Source: a bacterium (lineage in GTDB: Bacteria > Patescibacteriota > Minisyncoccia > JAHIHE01 > JAGLIN01). Taken from it: a stretch of 46,458 bases of DNA. Made by a program: the position numbers and the translations under genes. Numbering within the stretch: the stretch's first letter is position 1; each line of letters starts with the position of its first letter. The stretch lies in NCBI GenBank assembly GCA_030638825.1, contig DAOWDU010000014.1:1-46458 (forward strand). The letters run 5' to 3'. The notes under the pieces were generated by a model. It was not told the origin of the DNA and did not search any database. It saw only the letters and a program-made list of their open reading frames with translations. This document shows, piece after piece, positions 16,501 through 25,591 of the stretch.

Positions 16501-18222
16501 CACTGTATCTAATTTAACCCGGCATAAACTTTCCAAAAGAACACAGCTTGCGGAACAAGTTTGATTTGCGCCTACTCCATCCTCGCCGTCACATTCTTCA
16601 TCGCCCTCTTTAATATCATTCCCGCAAATAGGACCTTGATATGGATCTAAATAAATACAAATCATTTCTAAGTTCACACTATTAGCGTGTATATCTGGCG
16701 GACACTCTGAAGTAGTGTTCATATAAACTGTCTGCAATCCTTCTACAAAAGAAAAGGCTCCTAAAGGTTCAAATCTAGTCGTGATTGCGTCTGGATCAAG
16801 ATCATCTTCAGAAATTATTCCATCCGTTCCGTTAATTTCTAAATAGAACGCTTCATTTGTTTGCGCTTGACCAAGATTACCGCGAGATGATAAACCATAA
16901 ACTTCCCCTTGAGCAGCCCAAGGAGCACTAATATCTACACTATCCTGAATTCGTCCTGATGAATGGCAACCATCTCCAACAACCCACAAAGCAGGATCTA
17001 AATCAATAATTAAATCAGCGTCCTCACAGAGACTTCTTATCTCGCATTGCGTTGAACAAGTTGAACCAGGCTCGTCGCTATTGTCATTGCCCTCGTCACA
17101 TTCTTCGGGTATTTCTAAAATCCCATTTCCACAGTCGTCTTGAACTGGAAAATAGTTTCCAAAATCTTTACCAGTCAAATGTTCTTCATTGCCTAAAGTT
17201 ATATCGTAAGATAATGATGGCGGATATGTTTGGATAAAATCTGTTATTCCATCCTTACCTCCTTCGCCAACAATATAATTTCCAGCCAATAAACCTGAAA
17301 ATTGATAACAACCATTTTCATCCGTCAGCTGCGTAATCGGACCATTTGTTTCGCCAGTTAAAATTATTTCCCAGTCAGAAATAGCGTCTTCTATAACAAA
17401 ATCTTCATTATCGCCGTCATTGTCAATGTCGTTGTATTTACATCCCGAGATAGATCCGTATTCGCATAACTCCCACCTAATAGATTCGTAGATGCTTTCC
17501 AAGTCTTCACTGTTCGGCGCGTGATAATATGCCGCGCCAGTGGTCTCTGCGACTTCCTGTAACATCTCTTCGTTTATTTTATATTGATCACCCAATCCGA
17601 TTGTAAATATTTTATATCCCAAGCCCGCGGCAGCGTTTGCGGCATCCAAAGTATAAGCGATATCCTCATCATCTTCCACAAAACCGCACATGCCATATAT
17701 TGAAGAATCATAGTAAGGGCAGGTCGCTCTTCCGTCCGTTAGAAGAATGGCCGCTTTCACCGCTTGCGGATTTGTCCTTGCGGATCCCAACTCTTGATTG
17801 GAAAGATAAATCGCATCGCCGATGTTTGTTCCGCCTTTTGCTCTTAAGTTACTGACCGCTGTTTGAGTAACAGAATGATCGCCAGACAATTCTTTGTTTA
17901 AAGTTGCCTCGCTCGCGTACGAAACTACTGCTGACTGATCATCCGCGCCCAAGTTGCTGAGAAAATCGTTTGCTGCGTTTTTCGCCTGCGATATTCTAGT
18001 TGGAATTTCCCAGCCCATGCTTCCAGACCGATCCATTATCAAAACAACATCAACCGCCGCTTCGCATAGCTCTTCTTCTATCGGCGCTCCTCTTGCTTCT
18101 GGAGCAGACAGAAATACGCCTGCCATTGAGACATTCAAGAGCATTGAAACTACGCTCAAGAAAGCTACCTTTCTGCAAACCCCCTCGTATGATTTTTTAC
18201 TTAGTTTTTTCATAATTTGCAA
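13561..18222 (-). CDS. Giant secreted protein: two vWA, Cys-rich repeats, three lamin-tail domains
   Basis: 1553 residues. N-terminal hydrophobic segment (about 17-40, ending near SAPEARGA); vWA 1 with DRSGSM (64-69); SdrD-B-like domain; a unique stretch; vWA 2 with DRSGSM near residue 577; a second SdrD-B-like domain; CGDGxxEGDEECDDG cysteine-rich repeats; and three lamin-tail-like domains beginning VINEIM/IINELM near residues 907, 1144 and 1382, each followed by more CGDG repeats. It ends ERGTPGSANSM with no membrane anchor or sortase motif, so it is probably released or held by other proteins. It shares its N-terminus and leader with the 1002-residue paralogue. Start may be M4 (MKKLSKKS). 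Calcium binding and adhesion are inferred. Confidence 0.85.
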   Translation of the reverse strand: MQIMKKLSKKSYEGVCRKVAFLSVVSMLLNVSMAGVFLSAPEARGAPIEEELCEAAVDVVLIMDRSGSMGWEIPTRISQAKNAANDFLSNLGADDQSAVVSYASEATLNKELSGDHSVTQTAVSNLRAKGGTNIGDAIYLSNQELGSARTNPQAVKAAILLTDGRATCPYYDSSIYGMCGFVEDDEDIAYTLDAANAAAGLGYKIFTIGLGDQYKINEEMLQEVAETTGAAYYHAPNSEDLESIYESIRWELCEYGSISGCKYNDIDNDGDNEDFVIEDAISDWEIILTGETNGPITQLTDENGCYQFSGLLAGNYIVGEGGKDGITDFIQTYPPSLSYDITLGNEEHLTGKDFGNYFPVQDDCGNGILEIPEECDEGNDNSDEPGSTCSTQCEIRSLCEDADLIIDLDPALWVVGDGCHSSGRIQDSVDISAPWAAQGEVYGLSSRGNLGQAQTNEAFYLEINGTDGIISEDDLDPDAITTRFEPLGAFSFVEGLQTVYMNTTSECPPDIHANSVNLEMICIYLDPYQGPICGNDIKEGDEECDGEDGVGANQTCSASCVLLESLCRVKLDTVVIVDRSGSMGWEIPTRLGQAKIAANSFVGKLGSDDRSALVSFSTTANLNKPFSNDHLITQTAISSLAASGATNIGDAIGLANDEFSSSAEDVLKIEILLTDGLANKPNGDGFNENPADVAYAVEKAAEAALSGIKIFTIGLGNDINEVMLQNIAADTGAQYYNAPTADELEEIFSEIAYEICQYGSISGCKYEDSNNDGEIFGELTLSDWEISLSGDAELTQLTNGDGCYSFTGLSGGNYTVSEANNQGLNFIQTYPQTLSYDIILEDGEEEVGYDFGNYFPICGNGIEDDGEECDDGNTEDGDGCSFDCKTESNDGGDGDSDDSVAILLDDVVINEIMYDSTAVSDANGEWFEVYNTTGSDIELEGCIISDDGSNSHPIGESLIVPANGYAVLAKNGNTEENGGVISNYVYASFTLGNDEDEIVLTCDSVEINRVNYDEESSWTEGVGASIILNNPANDNNDFANWCLSTSSYSNGDLGTPGIQNDSCGGDEYICGDGVMEGDEECDDGNTEDGDGCSAVCNIESSAPVCGDGVREGDEECDDGNVENGDGCSAICELEDDDSIGAGDIVINEIMQNPDVVSDANGEWFELYNTTGSDLDLEGCTIGDNGSDPHVIGEALIIPANGYAVLAKNIDPLINDGITPDYVYSFTLGNTDDEIILICNSVEIDRVEYDGGLEFPDPNGASMILNDPLNDNNIGSNWCVSTSSYSNNNLGTPGAQNDSCGEDEYICGDGVMEGGEECDDGNLDDGDGCSSLCVIEEGETVCGDGVMEGDEECDDGNTENGDGCSAICETENSSSISVGDVIINELMWMGSSVSSSDEWIELRNMTSLEINFSDTPWSIYKNDSPMLVINTGILEADDYFLISNNGEDHMFTGGESVLNVAPDFIDSAISLPSSAVQYKLYDTESSNNNPIDVADDGAGAPLAGDNGDKKSMSRINNTVDGTSASSWFTALTKTGWDDNDNAVERGTPGSANSM

Positions 18223-18225
18223 GTT

Positions 18226-18248
18226 ATTGATTAAATATATAGAAAGTT
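18226..18248 (-). promoter_or_regulatory. 23-bp conserved leader upstream of the giant vWA gene
   Basis: Identical to 13394-13416. It lies in the 41-bp gap between the NlpC/P60-vWA gene and this gene. Confidence 0.55.
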
Positions 18249-18263
18249 ATTTGTTGGATTGTT

Positions 18264-21044
18264 TTATTTCTCCGCTTCCTGAATCGCTCCTTGAGAATAT
18301 TTCCAGGATTGCCAATAATACCGAACCGCTTTTGCAGGATTGCTATTTTCATATTCCCAAGCTTGCTCTATTTCTTTCTCCGCTTTGGAAATCATTTCCT
18401 CAAAGTTTTTTTGTTGTTTCTCGCTTTTAACAAAAGTACTTTTAGCTTCACTCAAAATTACTTGCGCAATAATTTTATCAGCTAAAACTAAATCTTTAAT
18501 AACTTCTTCAAAAACATCTCCTGACAATTCCTGACGATTTAAATATAATTCCATTCTCGCAATAGCCGTCCTTTCAGACACGAAAACTTTATTTCCTTTT
18601 TTAGGATTAAGATGAATTTCATCTTCCCAGAGATCGTCCTTTAAAGATTTCTTAATATTTTTAATAACATCATCAATTTTTTTGTCTACTTTTTTATCTC
18701 CCGTTTTTGCTCTTTCTAAACTTTCTACTGTTTCTTCTTTAAGTTGTTTAGCGCTCTTGATTTCTACTTCTACAATTGCAGTATCAGTATCACTTGAGAT
18801 TCCATCTGAAACTTCTAAAAGAATTTCTCCTGTATATGAATTGTAATAAGTGTATTCTGTTGTAGAGTTGATTAACCAATCTGTTTCAAAAATATTATCA
18901 TTATTGAAATCCCAACGATATTTCAAGGGCTGATTTTCAGGATCAGTTGAACCTATCGCATCAAAAATTATTTTAATCCCCGCATAACCAGAATATGGTC
19001 CATTGGCATCTGCGACTGGAGGAAGATTTTCAGCGACAAAAGTGGAGATTGATTTTTCTCTCGTAAAAGGATCGCCCGCTCTATTTGTATTTCCTGACGC
19101 TTTGATATTGAAAGTATAACTTCCTGATTCCTGAGTATTATCAAATGTATTAGCATAAATTCCATCATTCGCTCCGCCATCATTATGATTACCATCATCG
19201 TAAAGTTGAAGGGTAAAAACAGTTTGAGCAGGAGTAGTCGCCTCAACACTAAAACTTGCGCTAGCGACATACTGCGGATCATCGCTATCTACAACTGGAT
19301 CCTGCGCAAAAGCGGTGATAGTTATTTCTTCGCCCTGAATATACTCAGGCTTGTTTAAGTTCGCTCCAAAGATCAAACCATTTATACCAGAAAGAGTAAA
19401 GACAAACGGTTCTCCTTCAGTTGGAACGTTTTCACCATAAAATTTTAGTTGCCATTGTCCATGAGTTGGATTTTCAATCCTGTAAAACTCATAGGTATCT
19501 CCTTCTGTAAATTCAATATCTGAATCACTTGTATTATGATTGATTTCCTTTCCATTTGGATCAACCAGAGTCAAATCTATATTACTGCCTGGCCACGAAA
19601 GAGAAAAGGTAACATTATGCATACTGGAATCAAGATAGGCAAATTTCGTTATTGTTTCTTGTGGTTTAATTTTCTCCTTAATTTTTATTATTGTATCTTC
19701 CCCTGAAATTTCTGACCAAAGATCTTGATAAATTTCTTGTAATGCTTCAGAAGTAGCGGCAAATTTATAGACACATCCAGTTTGTTGGGCAAGATTATTT
19801 AAAAGCTCCATATCAGAATTAAAACCAAGTCCGACTGTGCAAACTTTTATTTTATCTTTTTCTATTCCATTTATTACATCCGCCACCCAAGGAGGCGTAT
19901 TTTCCCAGCCGTCGCTCATTAGAATAATCGCTTTTTCTGAATCTTTTGTCCCAAGGGTTTTAAGCTGATTATGTCCTTCTTGCAATCCTGCGCCGACTGA
20001 AGTCATTCCCCATGCTTGAATATTATCAATTGCGTTTCTAATCTCCCATTTCACAACACTGGGTCTGCTTTTTTCAATTTCAGTTAAAGGATAGTCAACA
20101 ACGGCATTATCAGCAAAACTGGTTACTCCTATTTTGTGTCCAGTTTGCATATAATCAACAAATTGCTTAGCAGCGCTTTTAGCGAAAATCATCGGAAATC
20201 CAATCATACTTCCTGAACGATCAATAACAAGATCAACGTCCATAGTTTTAAAATAGGTGTAGGGAATATAGCCATCTCTTTTTAATTCGTTTTCAATGTC
20301 ATATTTGCTATCTCTTACTTTCCAATAATACCCCATAGATTCAGATACCTCTAAATTTTTATGAGGAATTTCAGAGTCTATAAATTTATTAAACAACATC
20401 GCATGACTGCCTTTCACATTAAGTAAATCTCCCCTTTTCAAATCATCATATTCATCTAACTTTCTAGAAATTTTAGGAAGTGACCATGTTGATTCTCTCG
20501 GATTTAAATTCCAAGATCTGGAAACAAAACCTGAACAATCAATTCCAACAGCGTGAGATGATCTATTTCCATATCGCGCATCGCCAGCGCATTTTCTATT
20601 TTCAACGCCTTCTTCAAAATCTCCATATCCTTTCATTTCTTTCAATCTTAAATCAATCCCATCAATTTCAATACTTGAACATCCTCCCCTTTGATAAGGA
20701 ATACTAATAGTTTCTTTCCAAACATCTGTCTCCTCTTCGTTTTCGTCTTTTTCTTTTTCTGCTTTCCATCCTCTTTCTTCTGTCCAAGTTTTATAAGTAT
20801 TCCTGTCTGGAGTATTAACTATGCATGCTATTTCTTTCACACATTCCCCTTTTTTATCCCATTTGATACAACACTTATTATGACAAATATTATCTTCTGT
20901 TGGTGTCCAAACATAAGTTTTATAGCTCTCTGCAATAGACATCATTTCATCTCTCGTAGCTATTGCAAAAGATGTCTGCGCTATAGCAAAACTGAACAAG
21001 AACAGAACTGCTAAAAACGATAATTTTTTGTTTAATATTTTCAT
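18264..21044 (-). CDS. NlpC/P60-like, vWA and PKD fusion, secreted
   Basis: 926 residues. Signal peptide (1-28, ending SFAIA). A cysteine-containing region leads to an NlpC/P60-like domain with VGIDCSGFVSRSW (Cys near 170) and GDLLNVKGSHAMLF (His near 213), the catalytic pair of cell-wall peptidases. Next comes a vWA domain with DRSGSM near 274 and TSVGAG, a beta domain resembling that after vWA in CLCA-type proteins, a bacterial Ig-like domain (GANLNKPEYIQGEE...), a PKD domain (ADANGPYSGY, about 680-760) and a long charged helical C-terminus. It likely acts outside the membrane on peptidoglycan or a surface partner. The fusion of a wall hydrolase to vWA is notable. The third catalytic residue is not assigned. 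Confidence 0.78.
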   Translation of the reverse strand: MKILNKKLSFLAVLFLFSFAIAQTSFAIATRDEMMSIAESYKTYVWTPTEDNICHNKCCIKWDKKGECVKEIACIVNTPDRNTYKTWTEERGWKAEKEKDENEEETDVWKETISIPYQRGGCSSIEIDGIDLRLKEMKGYGDFEEGVENRKCAGDARYGNRSSHAVGIDCSGFVSRSWNLNPRESTWSLPKISRKLDEYDDLKRGDLLNVKGSHAMLFNKFIDSEIPHKNLEVSESMGYYWKVRDSKYDIENELKRDGYIPYTYFKTMDVDLVIDRSGSMIGFPMIFAKSAAKQFVDYMQTGHKIGVTSFADNAVVDYPLTEIEKSRPSVVKWEIRNAIDNIQAWGMTSVGAGLQEGHNQLKTLGTKDSEKAIILMSDGWENTPPWVADVINGIEKDKIKVCTVGLGFNSDMELLNNLAQQTGCVYKFAATSEALQEIYQDLWSEISGEDTIIKIKEKIKPQETITKFAYLDSSMHNVTFSLSWPGSNIDLTLVDPNGKEINHNTSDSDIEFTEGDTYEFYRIENPTHGQWQLKFYGENVPTEGEPFVFTLSGINGLIFGANLNKPEYIQGEEITITAFAQDPVVDSDDPQYVASASFSVEATTPAQTVFTLQLYDDGNHNDGGANDGIYANTFDNTQESGSYTFNIKASGNTNRAGDPFTREKSISTFVAENLPPVADANGPYSGYAGIKIIFDAIGSTDPENQPLKYRWDFNNDNIFETDWLINSTTEYTYYNSYTGEILLEVSDGISSDTDTAIVEVEIKSAKQLKEETVESLERAKTGDKKVDKKIDDVIKNIKKSLKDDLWEDEIHLNPKKGNKVFVSERTAIARMELYLNRQELSGDVFEEVIKDLVLADKIIAQVILSEAKSTFVKSEKQQKNFEEMISKAEKEIEQAWEYENSNPAKAVRYYWQSWKYSQGAIQEAEK

Positions 21045-21077
21045 TCTATTTTTTATTATTAAATTATTTATTTAAGT

Positions 21078-22244
21078 CTAATTTATTTGTGAATATTTAA
21101 AAATTTTAAGACCTTCGTTTTCAAAAGTCGCCATCCAATAAATATCTTCACTATTTGTTATACGAGTTCTTCTAAATTCTCGTGTATAATATCCATTACA
21201 TCCAGATTTTTTGGTAAGTATATCAGATTTTGGCTTTTTAAATAACTCTTGTAAGGGTATACTTTGATCAATTTCCGATAGTAATTTTCCACTCTTATTA
21301 TATTTCCAAAAAAAATCATCTATGTAATAATCATCATCCCCAACTGATCCGTATTCATATCCAATACTAAGATAAATATTTCCTTCTTTATCAAAACCCT
21401 CGTAAGACGCATAAGCTCTTTTAGAAAGTTCTATCGCAAACTCTTTTTGAATCAAGCCTGCTCTGTCTTTAATCTGAACAGTACGTGTTGCCCAACCAAT
21501 TCCTCCTGTGAAATAAAATCCTTTTTTATCTCTTGAAATATTTCCTTTATAGCTATTAGTTTTCCACTCATCACCGTTTTTTCCAATCTCATAAAACAAA
21601 TAATCATCGTCATTATAATTATCTATACTTATTTCAACCATTATATTTCCATTCTCATCAAATTCTATTCCTTCGTTTCCCATACCTGGATTTTTTCCAG
21701 GCAAAGAATATGAATCAAGCATTTCTCCTGACATACTATGTTTATAAACAGTATCACTACCAAAACTCAAAATATAAATATACCCATCCTGAATTTTAAT
21801 ATCTGTAGTTCCTCCAATACCAATAACAAAATCTCTCAAGTATTTTCCGCTCTTATCATATTCTATAACTCTTTCATTAATGCTATCTAAAATAAAAAGG
21901 TGATTATTGTTATCATTCACATCAAAACTCTGTGGACCGTAAACTAAACCAGCGCCACTTTCATCACCTCCGAAGCTTTCAATTCCTACCTCTCCCACCC
22001 CTTCTCCCCACTCCGCTTCAACAAAAAGTTCCGCTTCGTAAGTTTCCAGCTCAACTGGCTCTATTGGATCTGGCTCTTGATTATTATTATTATCTACAGG
22101 CTCAACGTTTTCAACAACATCAACAGGTAAATTATTTCTTTTTTTTATTTCCGAAAATTGAAAAATTAAAAACTCTATAATCAAAGCAAGCGCAACAATA
22201 AATACCGCTATGAGAATTTTTTTTGGGATGTTTTGTTTTGGCAT
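21078..22244 (-). CDS. Membrane-anchored beta-propeller (NHL-like) protein
   Basis: 388 residues: short basic N-terminus, one membrane helix (about 9-29), an acidic Pro/Glu/Asn linker (about 38-75), then repeats of the NHL/6-bladed propeller type such as GPQSFDVNDNNNHLFILDS, RVIEYDKSGKYLRDF, IKIQDGYIYILSF and GIEFDENGNIMVEI. The propeller should lie outside the cell and bind a ligand or protein; no catalytic motif is seen. It sits 33 bp upstream of the NlpC/P60-vWA gene and may be co-transcribed with it. Confidence 0.7.
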   Translation of the reverse strand: MPKQNIPKKILIAVFIVALALIIEFLIFQFSEIKKRNNLPVDVVENVEPVDNNNNQEPDPIEPVELETYEAELFVEAEWGEGVGEVGIESFGGDESGAGLVYGPQSFDVNDNNNHLFILDSINERVIEYDKSGKYLRDFVIGIGGTTDIKIQDGYIYILSFGSDTVYKHSMSGEMLDSYSLPGKNPGMGNEGIEFDENGNIMVEISIDNYNDDDYLFYEIGKNGDEWKTNSYKGNISRDKKGFYFTGGIGWATRTVQIKDRAGLIQKEFAIELSKRAYASYEGFDKEGNIYLSIGYEYGSVGDDDYYIDDFFWKYNKSGKLLSEIDQSIPLQELFKKPKSDILTKKSGCNGYYTREFRRTRITNSEDIYWMATFENEGLKIFKYSQIN

Positions 22245-22284
22245 AGTAAATTAAAATTAAGAGTAATTGATTGCGACTAATACC

Positions 22285-23191
22285 TTATTTATCCCCATTT
22301 TTTAAATACTTCTTAACCTCCCGATCAAAATCAGATATATATAATTGATCTTGAATCGGTCTGTATTTTTCAAACTCGCTTTCGGCAAATGCTTTGGCAA
22401 TTTCTGCCGTTATTTTTCCTGCATTCTCCAAAATTTCCTCTCCATTAAATTTCAGAAAAACATTTAATTTCTCCGACCAATCTTTCATTGTTATTGGAAT
22501 TCCTTTTTCCGCTTGGAGCTTTTTTCCAAGTCATCAGTCCCATATAATCTTTTTTGTGATCAGCTCTTTTAGAAATAAGCTCTGCGGCGGTGTTGCCGTG
22601 CGTAGCGTAACGGAGCTTGTTTTGCACAGTGGCAAAAAATGTTTTTGTAGTTTCTGAATCAAGATCATAGTCCATCGCAGTCGCATAAATATCTGTAATT
22701 TGCTGATAAAAATTTCTCTCGCTTTCACGAATATCACGAATTTCAAGAATTAAATCCTTAAAATATTGTTTATTAAAATACGCCCCACTTTTCAATCGTT
22801 CGCTATCTAAGGCATATCCTTTTATCGCATAATTTTTCAAAACTTTTGTCGCCCATCTTCTAAAATCTGTCGCTCTTTCAGAATTTATCCTGTATCCAAG
22901 CGAAATAATCACTTCTAAGTTGTAGTGCTTGGTATTGTAGCTTTTTCCATCTTTGGCAGTTATTCGGAATTTCCGAATAACTGAATTTTCATCTAATTCT
23001 TTTGATAAAAAAATATTTTTCAAATGCTCATTTATATTTGGAATATTGACATCAAAAAGCTTCGCGATTAATTTTTGCGTTAACCAAACATTTTCATCTT
23101 GCATGCGAACTTCAATTCCATCTTCTCCCGCTTGAGAAGTAAATATCAAAAATTCCGCCGCGCTATTTCTAATAATTAGTTTTTTTGTCAT
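22285..23191 (-). pseudogene. RhuM family protein, frameshifted and internally deleted
   Basis: Two frames together make one Virulence_RhuM-type protein. The first (23191-22445) has KKLIIRNSAAEFLIFTS, EVRMQDENVWLTQK, NLEVIISLGYRINSERAT and DYMGLMTWKKAPSGK, then runs into a foreign tail. The second (22488-22285) begins MKDWSEKLNVFLKFNGEEIL and continues to the family's C-terminus. Compared with the roughly 330-residue family, the segment that should join them (about 40 residues, around 22490-22510) is missing and the frame changes. The gene is probably dead, although the first 230 residues (the DNA-binding-like part) could still be made. Its role in bacteria is unclear. Confidence 0.8.
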
Positions 23192-23329
23192 AATGATTTT
23201 TACTTAAAGCCTTAATAATTCAAATTACAAAAAATCACCCTATTTTATTTCACTTAAAAAGAGCCTTAATTATGCGTTATTTAATTGCGCGTTATATTTT
23301 TATTTTTCAGCGTTATGTGTTTTGAAGCA

Positions 23330-24271
23330 TTATATTTTTGTTTTTACTTTTATAATTCTTTTAATCGCTATAAACAAAAGGATAATTATAAACCCGCCTA
23401 TCATTAGCCAACCGAACATTAAATTTCCTCCACCGATGCGGGAAATGAAATTTGAGACACTAGAACTAACATTAGAAATAACAGCAGCCCCAATCGCAAA
23501 AGAAAAATCATTTTCATACCTATTTTTTTCATTGACGATTATGCTAATTTCAGCCACATATTTGCCATCCTCCAATCCTGTGGTTTGAATTTTAAGAGGA
23601 GTGACTTCTTCCATTGAAAAAGAATTAACACTATCTGATTCTTCTGGAAAAGGATAGATAGCGTTATGCGCTATTTTTCCATCCTTCTTTAATTTTACCT
23701 GAATCTGCGGACGAATTTTTATGTTGCTTTGATTGTCATATATTATTCTAATCAACAAAGGATCTCCTGTTTTTAAATTATACGAGTTGGGAATTATTGA
23801 GGTTTTGACACTAACTTCTTCTTTGTCTGTAACTGTAATATTTACCTCCCTGTCTATCCTCTGGCTAACAGCCGTTAAAACATCTTCTTCTAATTCTTCA
23901 TTTTTAGAAGAAACCGTGATACCAACAATACCTGAATATTCTCCATTGGGAGTGCCTTCCGGGATTGAAAATTTTGCGATTATATCATATCTTGAATTTT
24001 GAGGTATGCTTATTTCCTCAATCGATATTTCTGGGTTTTTGGGATCGTAAAATTTTACCCAATCGGCAATATCGTTTTCAGCTATTATTTGAAATATATC
24101 TTCTGTTTTTTCGGTATTAAAAAAATAGAGAGTTTTTTCAAAAACCTCTCCTTGTCGGGCATTTTTAATAATAATCGGTTCTGTCATTTGTCCAATTCCA
24201 AAACTGGTCAACGGCTGAAACATTGCTATTGCTAAAACTAAAATTAAGATTGAAACAATTATTTTTTTCAT
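23330..24271 (-). CDS. DUF916-like exported protein with C-terminal membrane anchor
   Basis: 313 residues: signal peptide (1-25), a beta-rich part with RQGEVFEKTLYFFNTEKTED, FSIPEGTPNGEYSGIVGI and AVSQRIDREVNITV, a second Ig-like part (LKTGDPLLIRIIYDNQSN), and a C-terminal hydrophobic segment (about 287-307) followed by KRIIKVKTKI. The layout is that of DUF916/WxL-interacting cell-surface proteins that sit in the membrane and face the wall. Similarity is by layout and short motifs only. It is adjacent to the secreted protein gene upstream, possibly its partner. Confidence 0.6.
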   Translation of the reverse strand: MKKIIVSILILVLAIAMFQPLTSFGIGQMTEPIIIKNARQGEVFEKTLYFFNTEKTEDIFQIIAENDIADWVKFYDPKNPEISIEEISIPQNSRYDIIAKFSIPEGTPNGEYSGIVGITVSSKNEELEEDVLTAVSQRIDREVNITVTDKEEVSVKTSIIPNSYNLKTGDPLLIRIIYDNQSNIKIRPQIQVKLKKDGKIAHNAIYPFPEESDSVNSFSMEEVTPLKIQTTGLEDGKYVAEISIIVNEKNRYENDFSFAIGAAVISNVSSSVSNFISRIGGGNLMFGWLMIGGFIIILLFIAIKRIIKVKTKI

Positions 24272-24343
24272 ATCACAATTTTATTTATTTTGCCAATTAA
24301 TTTTATTCTAATCTTTTCCTTAAACTTGTCAACACACACTACA

Positions 24344-24410
24344 GAGAAGATTGAAGTTAAATATTTTTTTAACTTCAATCTTCTCCGAGGGACGAGAAGC
24401 TCGCCCCTCT
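24344..24410 (-). terminator. Two adjacent strong hairpins after the secreted protein gene
   Basis: The first is 24344-24385 (18-bp arms, 6-base loop), the second 24387-24409 (gaggg.cgag / ctcg.cccctc). They lie between the stop at 24458 and the next gene. There is no T-run after the stems on the minus strand, so they may protect the 3' end of the mRNA as much as terminate it. Confidence 0.6.
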
Positions 24411-24457
24411 GCAAATCAATTATTTTTCATATTTTCATAACAAGAATAATAAGCATT

Positions 24458-25591
24458 CTAGTTTATACAAACCGTCAAATGCGGAGCAGGAACAGCGATT
24501 AGGGTCATCGTGCCAGTATAGCAATCTCCGTCATGTGTTGGCGGAAACTTGGAAATCAGAATTGAGAAATCAATTTCATTCTTTTCTGATAAATCTAACG
24601 GACCGGGCAACAATCTATATGTATAAGGACGATAATTCACAAAACTTACATCACTGCCAACTCTGCCATCATATAGGACATTATATATGTCATCAGTTTT
24701 ACCCAAATCCATATCATCTTGCATTACTTTCAGGGAAAGCCGCGTGTTGCCTACATTTCTGACTGTTGCAGGATTAGCTCCTGTTCCTGAATCCCAAGTA
24801 AGATCACCACTAATAATCTTATGCGTATTCAGTTTCACATTGCCATAACTTACAGCCGTAAAGTCCTTTTCAAAAGCGGTTAAAGGAAGATAGGTAAAGT
24901 GATTCTCCAGTGTTCCCTGCAACCCAACTTTATCCTGAGCAACTGCCCATACTTTGTAATTTCCAGATGGGTCTTCATAAGAGATAGTTTTGTCGCCACA
25001 ATACACAGCGGCTGTTAATTTCATCAATTCGCCTGTGTCAACATTACAGATTTCGTCATAGTCATAGCCAGTGTTAAATACAGGAAGGTTATTATTTCCA
25101 TTCTTCACCTTACTACAGAAAAGTTCATATCCATCATCCAAACTCAATCTCGTCAAAGTATCTTCTTGCATAAGTTCACCGCAACCCAAACCAGATTGAT
25201 CGCTTAACGGAACATGGCTATCTCCTAAAGATATGCCCTCTGGATAAAAAACATCAGCATACACTGCGTCAATATCAGCTAGTCCATCCGGATCAGTTAC
25301 TACAGCGCAGAGAGTAATTGTCTTATTGACCTGATATTGTCCTGACGGCATAAATTGAGCGCCAGCGGTTGTCGCATCATCAGTTCCTAAATATTCTCCA
25401 GCGGCATTCCTAGTCGCATTCATCTCCCATTTAGCTTTAACAATGGGAGTAGCGCCACCACTTGTGTCACGAAGTAGACTAGTGTTAGCAGCGCCATCTG
25501 TCGCTACCGTTACATTCAATCCAAATGTACAAACACTAACCGCGACCAATGAGAACATGGCGATCGCTTCTTTAATTAGTTTAATTTTCAT
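24458..25591 (-). CDS. Secreted protein of unknown function, probably highly expressed
   Basis: 377 residues, not recognised. Signal peptide (about 5-30, ending NVTVATDG). The mature part is beta-rich with KAKWEMNA, AGAQFMPSGQYQVNKTITLCAVVTDPDG, paired cysteines, NYKVWAVAQDKVG and FTYLPLTAFEKDF. It has no membrane anchor and no sortase motif. The ribosome site is strong (AAGGAG 8-9 bp before ATG), the 5' leader is long and structured, and twin hairpins follow the gene, all suggesting an abundant product such as a surface-layer or pilus-like subunit (inference only). Confidence 0.6.
   Translation of the reverse strand: MKIKLIKEAIAMFSLVAVSVCTFGLNVTVATDGAANTSLLRDTSGGATPIVKAKWEMNATRNAAGEYLGTDDATTAGAQFMPSGQYQVNKTITLCAVVTDPDGLADIDAVYADVFYPEGISLGDSHVPLSDQSGLGCGELMQEDTLTRLSLDDGYELFCSKVKNGNNNLPVFNTGYDYDEICNVDTGELMKLTAAVYCGDKTISYEDPSGNYKVWAVAQDKVGLQGTLENHFTYLPLTAFEKDFTAVSYGNVKLNTHKIISGDLTWDSGTGANPATVRNVGNTRLSLKVMQDDMDLGKTDDIYNVLYDGRVGSDVSFVNYRPYTYRLLPGPLDLSEKNEIDFSILISKFPPTHDGDCYTGTMTLIAVPAPHLTVCIN

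Noticed and set aside
10548-18215. Several long plus-strand ORFs opposite the giant vWA genes (Ser/Pro- or His-rich)
   Set aside because: They mirror the D/E/C-rich repeats of the minus-strand genes, with biased shadow composition and no start signals.
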